The notes beneath the pieces were generated by a model that was not told where the DNA came from, did not search any database, and saw only the letters and a list, made by a program, of their open reading frames with translations. A stretch of 64,000 bases of DNA, taken from positions 682,001 through 746,000 of the forward strand of contig NZ_CP015772.1 in NCBI RefSeq assembly GCF_001654455.1. The letters are read 5' to 3'. The position numbers were made by a program, and so were the translations under genes. Shown here piece after piece: positions 55,376 through 64,000 of the stretch. How positions within the stretch are numbered: position 1 is the first letter of the stretch; every line of letters begins with the position of its first letter. The DNA is from Niabella ginsenosidivorans (GTDB lineage: Bacteria; Bacteroidota; Bacteroidia; Chitinophagales; Chitinophagaceae).

Positions 55376-57721
55376 TCACCGGCCCGTCAGAAAATCTTTA
55401 AGATAAGAGCACCTGGTAAGGGTTTCTTTATAAAAACGGGTGTTTGAATAGTCTTTAACATATTGTGGAAAATAGCTATTGGCCTTAAATTGCGCATAAT
55501 AGGCATTCATTGTTTTTTGATAGTTCTTATAATCATAATTATCCCCGAAATCTTCATACTGTGGCTTGTGCACCTGCTTTTGGCTGCATCGTGCTATCAT
55601 GAACAGGCATTTTGCCCTGAACTCCGGATCTGAAGCGGCATTCAGCGCTTTTTTAAAATAAGCTTCTGCTTTATAGCATCCGTAATAGTCTTTCTCAAAA
55701 GGAGATGCGTTTGCCGGGACATAATAGCCATCTGAACCGCTTCTGAAAAAAGTGGCCAGCTCCCAGGCATAACCATAATAGGTAATATTATAATAGCCCA
55801 GTGCCAGTTTGTATAAAGCTTCGGGGTCGGCAGGCTTGGAAAGCAGGGCCTGCATTTCTTTTGCATAGGCCAGCTTGGTAGTAGTAACCCGGTCATCTTC
55901 CAGGCGCTCCTCCCGGTCAAAAAGCAATTCCTTAAACGGGTCTTTTAATATAGTTGCCTGCTTTTCTTTTGAAAACCATTCGATGGCTTTGTTGTAATCA
56001 TAGTTCCGTAAATGAACGGTGCCAATGTAGTCTGCAACAGCGCTCTTTTTTACAGAAGTGATCTTTAAGAGAAACTTCTCGTAGGGCGTGAAATCTTTTT
56101 TAGAAAGAAACCGGTAAAGCGATCCGGCTTCTGTAAGATCAAAGGAATCCCTGACGTAATTAATGCCGTTGGGATATTGCCAGCTGATGGAATCAGTGCT
56201 GCCATAGGCCAGCACTTCCCTGTTCAGATCCTGCTGTGCTGCATAGCGGCGTGCTATTACATTGGTCATTACATTTTTAAAGAATTGTGACCATTGGTAA
56301 TCCTTCTCCCCGGGCTGTGTTGCGTCTTTGGCAGCGTTTGCTTTTGCATACAGCCATTGCAGGGAAGGGAGGATCTTTTGCTCCGGCTGGGCGTTTATTT
56401 GCGGGCTTTCATTGATGGTTACCAGCAGGCTGGTAAGCATCCATTGATCCTGTAACCGCCTGGAAAGGTTCATTTTTTTAGCTGCTGCCAGCAACCGGTT
56501 GGCCTGCGCATAGTCTTTTAGCAGCAGGCTTATATAAGCGGCCCCAATGGCATACAACCCTTTCTGTTGATCTTTTTTATCGTTGTTCATTGTTTCCAGC
56601 AGGGAAACAAAAGATTTCAGCTCCGCTTTCCTGTTTGCGGAAATGGTATCAATATCCTGGTAAAGATCTCCCGTGTTTTTTGATATGCGGAAGCCGGGCA
56701 AATAGGCAGACTCAATACTGTTGATCTGTTTTACCACCAGGGCAGGCATCATTGCTGAGCCAGGGTTCAGTTGATGAATTTCTGCCAGGGTGGCAATATC
56801 AATGGAATAATCGTTAAGGCTGTATAACGCCAGCATGTTGGCCCGTTCCGTGTTGTTTTTACAAAGCGGCAGGTAATTGCTCCTGAAGCCTGAATCATCC
56901 TGCAGCGACCAGGAAAAGCTGTTAAAATTGGAGATCTTTTTGATGTCGGAAGCTGCAAAGAGCCCGGAAAAAATATAGGCAGCTTCCGGCTTGCGCCCTA
57001 AACGGTAAAGAGCGCCGGCTTTTAACCCAAGGCTCAGTAATTGCAGGATGCCGGGTGTTTTGTTGGGGCTGATCAGCTCATCATAATATTGAACGGCGTC
57101 CTGGTACTGGTGGTTGTAATGCGCCAGCCGTACCACCTGGTACGCGTACTTCAGCTGAAAAAGCGGCGATTTTGCAGCCCTGTATAATTGCAGCCCGTTT
57201 TTCAGCAGGCCATTCATTTTTAAGCTGTCCCTGGGTGTTTCATCCCAGCTGTTATATTCCCGGGTTACATAGGGCTCTACCTGTTTGGCATACATCAGGT
57301 ATCCCAGTGCTTCCAGGTCTTTGGTGTCCATAAAGAACCGGGTCATGCTATTGTTCTTTACGGAATCCGGAATGTTCAATGGCTGATGCTCCTCGAGGTA
57401 ATAATAAATGTTCGCAAGATCTTTCCGGGGCAGCTGCATTACAAACTGGTGGGCGTCTTTGCGGGAAACTTTGTTGCCGGTAAAATCCACCCACTCTTTT
57501 ACAAGGGCCGCGGCTGTGGCGGGTTGTTCTTCATCGTCTCTTAAAAACTGGATGTCGGAATAGTAAAAGGGTTTATAAACGGGCGTTTCAGCGGCATATT
57601 TATCAAAGAAGGCGGCAAAGGAATCATAAGAATCATCTACATCAGCGCAGCTGAAAATGTTTTTGGGCACCAACGCAAGCAGGATACTAATGCAGGCTAT
57701 TATAGATGTTTTCCAGTTCAT
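55376..57721 (-). CDS. Exported helical-repeat (TPR-like) protein, hypothetical
   Basis: The 781-residue protein has a signal peptide (MNWKTSIIACISILLALVPKNIFSC; the Cys may be lipidated). It is almost wholly helical, with repeat units typical of TPR or SEL1-like arrays (LYRLGRKPEAAYIFSGLFAA, NYDYNKAIEWFSKE, ALYKLALGYYNITYYGYAW). No enzyme motif is seen. Its start overlaps the end of the upstream lipoprotein gene by 35 bp, so the two are translationally coupled and probably act together. Confidence 0.7.
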   Translation of the reverse strand: MNWKTSIIACISILLALVPKNIFSCADVDDSYDSFAAFFDKYAAETPVYKPFYYSDIQFLRDDEEQPATAAALVKEWVDFTGNKVSRKDAHQFVMQLPRKDLANIYYYLEEHQPLNIPDSVKNNSMTRFFMDTKDLEALGYLMYAKQVEPYVTREYNSWDETPRDSLKMNGLLKNGLQLYRAAKSPLFQLKYAYQVVRLAHYNHQYQDAVQYYDELISPNKTPGILQLLSLGLKAGALYRLGRKPEAAYIFSGLFAASDIKKISNFNSFSWSLQDDSGFRSNYLPLCKNNTERANMLALYSLNDYSIDIATLAEIHQLNPGSAMMPALVVKQINSIESAYLPGFRISKNTGDLYQDIDTISANRKAELKSFVSLLETMNNDKKDQQKGLYAIGAAYISLLLKDYAQANRLLAAAKKMNLSRRLQDQWMLTSLLVTINESPQINAQPEQKILPSLQWLYAKANAAKDATQPGEKDYQWSQFFKNVMTNVIARRYAAQQDLNREVLAYGSTDSISWQYPNGINYVRDSFDLTEAGSLYRFLSKKDFTPYEKFLLKITSVKKSAVADYIGTVHLRNYDYNKAIEWFSKEKQATILKDPFKELLFDREERLEDDRVTTTKLAYAKEMQALLSKPADPEALYKLALGYYNITYYGYAWELATFFRSGSDGYYVPANASPFEKDYYGCYKAEAYFKKALNAASDPEFRAKCLFMIARCSQKQVHKPQYEDFGDNYDYKNYQKTMNAYYAQFKANSYFPQYVKDYSNTRFYKETLTRCSYLKDFLTGR

Positions 57722-58721
57722 GCAGGGAATATTTCTTTAAAGTTATTGAATCTAAATGATACAGTGCCACGTTTAGCTTTGCAGAACGGATCCTGTCAGC
57801 CAGCAGCCGGCCTGCGGCTTCCACTGTTTTATAATTGCTGGTTTCCAGTCGTACAAACCGGCCCTGTTGCAGGAGCCTGCCATCAATAAGGGTGTCCTTC
57901 AGCACACGGTAGCCAACTCCTTCCTTTTTAAAGGCCGCCAGTTGGTCCGGGGTTTCCGGCGGGTTTCTGATCAGCCCGTTAAAACGGTTGCCGGAAAAGA
58001 TGACCATCCATGAAAACAGGGGCAGGCCTGCATCCAAATGGAGCGGATACTGCGCCAGGTGATCAATGTATTGCCGGAAAACGGGGAGGTCGATGATCGA
58101 GTTGGTCACATCGGGTGCCTGCAGATCGCCCATGTTATAGCACATCAGCAATCCTTTATCAACCGGCGGCACACCGGCCGATTGCCGGTATTTTACCTGG
58201 TGCAGGCGTATGGTAGCGGAAAGGATCTTATCGGGATGTAATGCTTTTATCTTTTGCAAAAGGCGGAAATAAGTGGCCTTTGTGCTTTTTGTCCAGTCGC
58301 AGTCGATCTGCAACTCCTGATAAGCTGCGAAATGATGCTGGCCGGCGATCTTATTAACAAGCCCGTAAATATTCCCGGCCAGCTGGTCTGTTTGTGCACT
58401 GTCAAGATGCTGCAGGCTCTCATTGGTGATGAATACCACGGGGATGGTGCTTTTGGTCTGCAACCATGCAGAATCCCTCACCAGTAATTTGGCAGCAGGC
58501 TCAGGCAACCCGTTTGCCGGATTCCATACCACATCAAAGAGCTTTATGTAAAGCGTATGAACGCCCAGGCTGTCGGCTTTTTGTTTTTCTGAAGCGGAAG
58601 GGGCAAAAATGGTTTTCCAATAGTAAAGGCACCGCCACGGCTCCTTTGGACGCCGGATGGCGCTTTTACAGGCAACCAAAAACAAGAGTAAAAAATAAAC
58701 GGTTACAACAGGTCTGCGCAT
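57687..58721 (-). CDS. DUF3142-like lipoprotein
   Basis: The product is 344 residues from the ATG at 58721 (MRRPVVTVYFLLLFLVAC gives a lipobox). The fold looks like a TIM barrel: IPVVFITNESLQ, then AYQELQIDCDWTKSTKATYF, then LLMCYNMGDL. This order of strands and acidic residues resembles DUF3142 proteins. It is encoded first in a two-gene unit with the helical-repeat protein at 55376-57721. The role is unknown; glycan binding or hydrolysis is a guess from the fold. Confidence 0.6.
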   Translation of the reverse strand: MRRPVVTVYFLLLFLVACKSAIRRPKEPWRCLYYWKTIFAPSASEKQKADSLGVHTLYIKLFDVVWNPANGLPEPAAKLLVRDSAWLQTKSTIPVVFITNESLQHLDSAQTDQLAGNIYGLVNKIAGQHHFAAYQELQIDCDWTKSTKATYFRLLQKIKALHPDKILSATIRLHQVKYRQSAGVPPVDKGLLMCYNMGDLQAPDVTNSIIDLPVFRQYIDHLAQYPLHLDAGLPLFSWMVIFSGNRFNGLIRNPPETPDQLAAFKKEGVGYRVLKDTLIDGRLLQQGRFVRLETSNYKTVEAAGRLLADRIRSAKLNVALYHLDSITLKKYSLHELENIYNSLH

Positions 58722-58897
58722 TCCATTTTTCTGTTGGCACAAAAATAATTCATTTGTAAGCAGTTCTCAAAGGCTTCTGTTGCAGGCCACCACTATCATA
58801 GAGCCCGGTCCGGATCTCTTCCTTTCCTTTTATAAACGTTTTTTGCCACTTACTGATTTTTGTGTTTTGCTGTATCAGAATTGGTTAGATTTGTTGC

Positions 58898-59962
58898 ATG
58901 TTTAGAGGCAAAAAAAGCTATTGGTGGTTCCAGTTGCTGGGCTGGGGAGGATTCTTCCTGATGCACCTTTTTTTTGCCTGGTTTTATGGAAAGCTGGATG
59001 ATACAGCGGAGCGCTCCCTGTTTTTTGCACGTGCCCTTAGCTTTGTTTCTATTGGAATAATAATGACGCATGTTATGCGCATCTTTATCCGGAAGCTTAA
59101 TTTGCTGAACCACAATATTGGCATACAGGTAGTCAATTTTATGCTGCTGTCTTTTATTACGGCGCTGCTTTGCGGCCTGGTGGAGCATCAGCTGTTTGAC
59201 TATTTTTCTTTATTTACGTCAAGGGAAATAGAATTGCTGAAAAAAAGAGGCGTGTGGCTGATGTCCTTTAACAGCACGATTTCCTGGTGTATCTATATGT
59301 TCTTATGGAATGCGGTTTACCTCATTTATCATTATGAAAGAGATTACCAGCAGCAGCAGATTGACACACTGCAACTAAAGGCAGTAGTAAGGGAGCTGGA
59401 ATTGAAAACGATCAAATCCAATATTAACCCGCATTTTATATTCAATGCCCTGAACAGTATCCGCGCGCTGGTAGATGAAAACCCCGAACGGGCCCGCGAG
59501 GCAATAACGGAACTGAGCAATATTTTACGCAGCAGCATTACCATGCACAGAACAGAAACCGTAATGCTGAAAAATGAGCTGGATATTGTGGAAGATTATC
59601 TTGCGCTGGAACAGGTGCGTTTTGAGGACCGGCTGGCGGTAAGGTTTGATATTGACCATACGATTCTGGACAAGCAGATCCCGCCCATGATGTTGCAGAC
59701 ACTGGTAGAAAATGCCATCAAGCATGGCATTGGCCGGGAGGTAAAAGGCGGCGTGGTTTCTATTGGAGCATCGTTAAAAAACAACCTGATAGAGCTTTGC
59801 GTCCGGAATACAGGCAGATTAACAAATAATAACGGGCATACAGGCTTTGGGCTGAACAGCATCCGCGACCGTTTAAAGCTGCTGTATCCCGGCCGCAGCG
59901 GATTTGAAATAAGGCAGCTAACGCCTGAAATGGTTGAAGCAAAAATAGAATTACCTGCTTAA
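58898..59962 (+). CDS. LytS-type sensor histidine kinase
   Basis: The 354-residue protein has four membrane helices (about 10-30, 43-62, 74-95, 120-143), a short coiled coil and a His_kinase domain with the phospho-His in NINPHFIFNALN (H179). The HATPase has VENAIKHG and a G-rich GFGLNSIRDRL. It has no separate sensory domain. It phosphorylates the response regulator encoded 14 bp downstream. Confidence 0.93.
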   Translation: MFRGKKSYWWFQLLGWGGFFLMHLFFAWFYGKLDDTAERSLFFARALSFVSIGIIMTHVMRIFIRKLNLLNHNIGIQVVNFMLLSFITALLCGLVEHQLFDYFSLFTSREIELLKKRGVWLMSFNSTISWCIYMFLWNAVYLIYHYERDYQQQQIDTLQLKAVVRELELKTIKSNINPHFIFNALNSIRALVDENPERAREAITELSNILRSSITMHRTETVMLKNELDIVEDYLALEQVRFEDRLAVRFDIDHTILDKQIPPMMLQTLVENAIKHGIGREVKGGVVSIGASLKNNLIELCVRNTGRLTNNNGHTGFGLNSIRDRLKLLYPGRSGFEIRQLTPEMVEAKIELPA

Positions 59963-59975
59963 CCCCAATAAAAAC

Positions 59976-60707
59976 ATGAAGATCATGCGCACTATTGTAA
60001 TTGATGATGAAAGGCTGGCCCGTACAGAGTTAAAGAAATTGTTACAGGAATTTCCTGAAATAGAAGTGGTGGATGAGGCCAGTAATGCCGAGGAGGGCAT
60101 ACGGAAGATCAACAGCCAGCAGCCGGACCTGATCTTCCTGGACATTCAGATGCCCGGAAAGTCTGGTTTTGAAATGTTGCAGGAGCTGGAATATACCCCT
60201 TTGGTGATCTTTACCACCGCCTATGATGAGTATGCGTTAAAAGCATTTGAAGTAAGTGCACTGGATTACCTGCTAAAACCGGTAGACAATAAACGGCTGG
60301 AAGATGCAATTAAAAAACTGAACATACCGGAACAGGAAGAGGAAAGCACTTCTTTTGTGAACCAGGGCCTGCTTACGGAAGACAGTCACGTGTTTGTAAA
60401 GGACGGCGATCGTTGCTGGTTTGTGAAATTAAGCGATATACGGCTTTTTGAAAGCGTGGGCAATTATGCCAAAGTATTTTTCGGTAATAATAAACCGCTG
60501 ATCTTAAAATCGCTGAACGCCTTAGAAGAACGCCTCGACCCGAAATCCTTTTTCCGGGCCAACCGCAAACATATTGTGAACCTGCGCATGATCGAAAAAA
60601 TCGAGCCTTATTTCAATAATGGCTTGCTGATCGAATTAAAGGATGGGGAAAAAATTGAGGTCAGCCGGAGGCAGGCCGTAAAGTTCAAAGAAATGATGAG
60701 CTTTTAG
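59976..60707 (+). CDS. LytTR-family response regulator
   Basis: The 243-residue protein has a receiver domain (about 5-120; phospho-acceptor D56 in IFLDIQMPG, switch Lys in YLLKPVD) and a C-terminal LytTR DNA-binding domain (about 140-243, FVKLSDIRLFESVGNYAKVF and NRKHIVNLRMIEKIE). It starts 14 bp after the kinase gene. The alternative start at 59985 (MRTIVIDDE) would shorten it by three residues. Confidence 0.93.
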   Translation: MKIMRTIVIDDERLARTELKKLLQEFPEIEVVDEASNAEEGIRKINSQQPDLIFLDIQMPGKSGFEMLQELEYTPLVIFTTAYDEYALKAFEVSALDYLLKPVDNKRLEDAIKKLNIPEQEEESTSFVNQGLLTEDSHVFVKDGDRCWFVKLSDIRLFESVGNYAKVFFGNNKPLILKSLNALEERLDPKSFFRANRKHIVNLRMIEKIEPYFNNGLLIELKDGEKIEVSRRQAVKFKEMMSF

Positions 60708-60781
60708 AAGCAGTCAGCAGGAAGTAATCAAATAGTAAGTAGGGCTTCCTGCCAGCTACCCGTCATTCCCTATTCGCTTCG

Positions 60782-61540
60782 CTAAACCTTCGCTGCCCTG
60801 GAAGAATGCACCGCATTGCTAAGCTCTGTAATAAGAGAACTATCTTTTTCAATAGCGTTGCCAACAACGATCACATCCGCGCCCGCCTTACAGTTTAAAT
60901 AGGCCTTTTCCGGATCTGTAATTCCTCCACCAACAATGACCGGCACTTCCACGTTCTCGGCAACAGCGCTGATCATAGACTCTGTAATGGGGTTTTTTGC
61001 CCCGCTGCCGGCATCCATATAAATCAGTTTCATACCCAGCATTTCACCGGCCATGGCCGTGCAAAGGGCAATATCATTCTTATCGGCAGGCACCGGTGCC
61101 GCATTGCTGATATAGGAAACAGTAGTGGGGGCTCCACCGTCAACAACAATATAACCGGTAGGGATCACTTCCAACCCGCTTTTTTTCACAAAGGGAGCAG
61201 AAACAACATGCTGACCGATCAGCAGTTCCGGGTTCCTGCCGGAGATGAGGGATAAATATAAAAGCGCATCCGCGTACCTGCTAACCTGGGACGGGCTGCC
61301 GGGAAACAGCACCACCGGGATGTCTGTTATCGCTTTTATCTGCTGAATGACCTCATCCAGGTGGGTAGACAGCACAAGGCTTCCCCCAACAAAAAAATAA
61401 TCTGCCTTTGCTTTTTCAGCCAGATCCACCAGGCTGTTCAATGAAGAAGGCAAAACAGAATCAGGATCAATCAGTACCGCAAATGACTTTTGGGCATTCT
61501 TTTTCTTTTCAACTAAGCCATTATAAATTTTTAGCTTCAT
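60782..61540 (-). CDS. PcrB-like geranylgeranylglyceryl/heptaprenylglyceryl phosphate synthase
   Basis: The product is 252 residues from the ATG at 61540 (MKLKIYNGLVEKKKN). It is a TIM barrel with the family motifs FAVLIDPDS, YFFVGGSLV, PVVLFPGSPSQ, IYMDAGSGAK and VPVIVGGGITDPEKA. It joins a prenyl diphosphate to glycerol-1-phosphate; the role in Bacteroidota is poorly known. It is convergent with the LytTR gene, with 74 bp between. Confidence 0.88.
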   Translation of the reverse strand: MKLKIYNGLVEKKKNAQKSFAVLIDPDSVLPSSLNSLVDLAEKAKADYFFVGGSLVLSTHLDEVIQQIKAITDIPVVLFPGSPSQVSRYADALLYLSLISGRNPELLIGQHVVSAPFVKKSGLEVIPTGYIVVDGGAPTTVSYISNAAPVPADKNDIALCTAMAGEMLGMKLIYMDAGSGAKNPITESMISAVAENVEVPVIVGGGITDPEKAYLNCKAGADVIVVGNAIEKDSSLITELSNAVHSSRAAKV

Positions 61541-62082
61541 CAGGATTAGGGAAGGTTTCCTGCAAAAATGCAAAAGTTTTTTGAAAAAACCCTAACTTGA
61601 CCAAATATGCAGGAAAGGAGCTCCGGGTGAATGGCTTTGCCGGCATATAAATCGTGGTACTGATAATAGCGATTTTTAACGCTACGAATGTACGAATAAA
61701 GGGCCTTGCAATAGTGCCGTCCTGTTTCGTGTCTCCACAAAAACAAACTCCTGAGCGGTAGGAGCCGGATACCGGGTTTAATGCCTCTGATGCACAGACA
61801 AGTACCAAGAAGAACCTTCATTGCAGATACATAAACCATCCTTTATAAAATACGTTTTTTTGAAGTAAATAAGGCTGTTTTTAAGTAATTTCACAACAAA
61901 AATACTGTTGCCGCCCCGCATCCTTATAATAAAAGGTAAAGCTATAAAACAAAGCGGGAATAGTTTATTCCATACAACCGGCTTCTGCAAAAGCAGCAGT
62001 GCCCTCCGGCATGCTACCCAAGCGTTCGGCTGTCTGGGATCTCCGTCTGATCCGATTGTATCAACAATAAAAATACTTCCAA
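61541..62082. other. Intergenic, 542 bp
   Basis: No gene is supported. Short frames on both strands lack family character. The right part, near 62060, should hold the promoter of the sugar dehydrogenase gene, but no clean TAnnTTTG box is seen. Confidence 0.35.
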
Positions 62083-63381
62083 ATGAAATTAATGATATAC
62101 ACCCTGGCCGGTCTTTTCCTCTCAAATTGCCTGTATGCGCAGTCCGCTGAAGAAAGTGTTGTCAAAACAAAAATAGGCAGTGTTGCGCTGCCGGCTCCCA
62201 ATCAGGCTGCATCTAAAACGAAGTTCAGTAAAGTGATCGGCTGGCCCGGAGACAAAACCCCGGTAGCGCCGGAAGGGTTTAAGGTGAACCGTTTTGCAGA
62301 GGGTATGAAGAGCCCCCGGAACATCATTCTTACACCCGACGGAGATGTGCTGGTAGCGCTTTCCAATTCCCAGCGAACAAAAAAAGAAGTGCAGCAAAAT
62401 GAACGATCGGGGAAGGCCGGATCTGAGGTGCCGGGTAAAAGTGTGAATGAGATCCTGCTTTTGCGGGATGCAGATAAGGATGGCGTTGCAGAAACCAGAA
62501 CGCTTTTTCTTTCGGGGCTGAACCAGCCTTTCGGAATGCTGATCCGCGGCAACCGGTTTTTTGTGGCCAATACAGATGGCGTTTGGGTATATCCCTATAA
62601 GAGGGGAGACACGGTCATCAGGGGAGAAGGAAAAAAGATCATTGACCTGCCGGCAGGCGGGTATAACAATCACTGGACGCGCAACCTGATTCTAGACCCT
62701 GTAAAGAACAAACTGTATGTTTCTGTGGGTTCCGGAAGCAATGCGGCAGAGCATGGGATCGGCAATGAAAAAAGAAGGGCAAATATCCTGGAGTTAAACC
62801 CCGATGGAACAGGAGAGCGCATTTACGGAGCCGGGCTCCGCAACCCTGTTGGGCTGGCCTGGGCGCCGGGCACGCATACGTTATGGACCGCCGTAAATGA
62901 AAGGGACAACCTGGGCGATGACCTGGTGCCCGACTATATCACCAGTGTAAAACCCGGAGGTTTCTATGGCTGGCCCTGGTATTATTTTGGCCAGCATGAA
63001 GATCCGCGCCTGGCAGGCCAGCGGCCGGATCTGAAAAATAAAGTTTTAATACCGGATGTGCCGATGGGTGCGCATACAGCCTCATTAGGCTTGCTGTTTT
63101 ATACCGGCAGCCAATTTCCCGCAAAATACCGGGGAGGTGCCTTTGTAGGCCAGCACGGCTCCTGGAACCGGTCTGAATTTTCCGGTTACAGGGTGGCCTT
63201 TGTTCCCTTTAAGAACGGACAACCGGCAGGGCCTCCGGAAGACTTTTTAACCGGGTTTGTTGTGGATAAGGAAAGCCGGAATGTTTACGGGCGCCCCGTA
63301 ATGCCCCTGCAACTGCCGGATGGTTCCTTACTGGTAACAGATGATGTCAGCGGCATCATCTGGAGGGTCAGCGCACGATAA
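62083..63381 (+). CDS. PQQ-dependent glucose/sorbosone-type sugar dehydrogenase
   Basis: The 432-residue exported protein has a signal peptide (MKLMIYTLAGLFLSNCLYAQ) and a six-bladed propeller of the GSDH family: GFKVNRFAEGMKSPRNIILT, LNPDGTGERIYGAGLRNPVGLAW and PDYITSVKPGGFYGWPWYY, with GAHTASLGLLFY near the cofactor site. It would oxidise aldose sugars in the periplasm with PQQ. Many Bacteroidota homologues have no proven substrate. Confidence 0.85.
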   Translation: MKLMIYTLAGLFLSNCLYAQSAEESVVKTKIGSVALPAPNQAASKTKFSKVIGWPGDKTPVAPEGFKVNRFAEGMKSPRNIILTPDGDVLVALSNSQRTKKEVQQNERSGKAGSEVPGKSVNEILLLRDADKDGVAETRTLFLSGLNQPFGMLIRGNRFFVANTDGVWVYPYKRGDTVIRGEGKKIIDLPAGGYNNHWTRNLILDPVKNKLYVSVGSGSNAAEHGIGNEKRRANILELNPDGTGERIYGAGLRNPVGLAWAPGTHTLWTAVNERDNLGDDLVPDYITSVKPGGFYGWPWYYFGQHEDPRLAGQRPDLKNKVLIPDVPMGAHTASLGLLFYTGSQFPAKYRGGAFVGQHGSWNRSEFSGYRVAFVPFKNGQPAGPPEDFLTGFVVDKESRNVYGRPVMPLQLPDGSLLVTDDVSGIIWRVSAR

Positions 63382-63439
63382 GCAATTTTATTACAGATCA
63401 AGACAAAGCATTGCGCCTTATAAGGGTGTGCGGCGGCCG

Positions 63440-63988
63440 TTATTGAACAAGCGCTGAGAAGCAAAGAATATCCTCTGGCTCATTCAGCACTTTGATCTTC
63501 AGGGAAGGATCTTCATATAAAAAACCGGCCTCGTACATTTTTTGGATGTGCATTAATAAATGCGTATAAAAGCCATTCGTGTTTAAAACAAAGATCATCT
63601 TATCATGGATCGCTAAATTATTCCAGGTGATCATTTCAAAAAACTCGTCCAGTGTTCCATAACCACCAGGTAAGATCACCGCGGCGTCGCACAGCTCATA
63701 CATCCTTTTTTTGCGCGTGTGCATATCCGGAACAATTTCCAGTTGCGTCAATCCTTTGTGTGAGCGTTCCCTGTCTACCAGCAGTTGCGGAATCACCCCG
63801 GTTGCTTCGCCGCCGCCGCCCAGCACCGCATCTGCTATAACCCCCATCTGGCCTACATTTCCGCCACCATACACCAGCTGGATGTTGTGCCGGCTCATGA
63901 TGACACCCAGTTGCCGGGTATGTTCTGTAAATAACGGATCCCTTCCTTCTTTTGACCCGCAAAAAACCGCTAATGCTTTTATTGGCAT
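63440..63988 (-). CDS. LOG-family protein (TIGR00730)
   Basis: The 182-residue protein has the LOG motif PGGYGTLDEFFEMITWNN (about 109-126) and an N-terminal Rossmann-like LAVFCGSKEG...YGGGNVGQMG. The family cleaves nucleoside 5'-monophosphates to base and ribose-5-phosphate (cytokinin-activating type) and is often mislabelled lysine decarboxylase. It is cytosolic and complete within the window. Confidence 0.9.
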   Translation of the reverse strand: MPIKALAVFCGSKEGRDPLFTEHTRQLGVIMSRHNIQLVYGGGNVGQMGVIADAVLGGGGEATGVIPQLLVDRERSHKGLTQLEIVPDMHTRKKRMYELCDAAVILPGGYGTLDEFFEMITWNNLAIHDKMIFVLNTNGFYTHLLMHIQKMYEAGFLYEDPSLKIKVLNEPEDILCFSALVQ

Positions 63989-64000
63989 CTTTAAATAACT

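Noticed and set aside
60740-60790. Intergenic repeat similar to the 16.3-kb copies (GTCATTCCC)
   Set aside because: Only a short match, and the region runs into the end of the PcrB-like gene.

Overview
The window reads as a chromosomal segment of a Bacteroidota bacterium, most likely in or near the Chitinophagaceae (inference). Supporting features are a SusC/SusD pair under an ECF sigma/FecR couple, a type III glutamine synthetase, LytS/LytTR signalling, TATCTTTG-type -7 promoter boxes and many dispersed palindromic intergenic repeats.

Region 1 (1-12.5 kb) is a phage-like integrative element, nearly all on the minus strand. From right to left it carries a tyrosine recombinase beside tRNA-Leu(CAA), a 273-aa unknown protein, a small HTH/excisionase-type protein behind a cluster of palindromes, a RepA-like ATPase, a BT4734-type primase-like protein, a frame-broken VRR-NUC nuclease, a small-terminase-like protein, three tandem paralogous mini-proteins, a tape measure protein and a tail protein. 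A dense array of nine GATAC-type repeats around an AT-rich dyad lies between the ATPase and primase-like genes and looks like a replication origin. No large terminase, portal, capsid or protease gene occurs between the early genes and the tail genes, so the element is a decayed prophage, a satellite or something unusual. Its left end is not resolved.

Region 2 (12.8-28.2 kb) holds a saccharopine-dehydrogenase-like oxidoreductase and then a polysaccharide-utilisation-type locus: ECF sigma, FecR anti-sigma, a block of intergenic repeats, a beta-helix lipoprotein, SusC with an N-terminal STN domain, SusD, a TIG/NHL lipoprotein, a gene remnant and a GH35 beta-galactosidase. STN-SusC, FecR and sigma fit a cell-surface signalling switch. 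The beta-helix protein plus GH35 suggest a galactose-bearing pectic or similar glycan (inference).

Region 3 (28.5-45 kb) is mostly housekeeping: glutamine synthetase III, a polytopic membrane protein, purL, a secreted protein, proC, M1 aminopeptidase, pyrG, yidC, a group III truncated haemoglobin and a divergent DUF488 protein. Between proC and the aminopeptidase sits a small HigA-type antitoxin with a frame-broken toxin, bracketed by two copies of the last 43 bp of proC.

Region 4 (45-64 kb) has a two-TM small protein, a TolC/RND/adaptor efflux operon, a large secreted glycosidase-like protein, a two-gene unit (DUF3142-like lipoprotein plus a helical-repeat protein), a LytS/LytTR two-component system, a PcrB-like prenylglyceryl phosphate synthase, a PQQ-type sugar dehydrogenase and a LOG-family protein.
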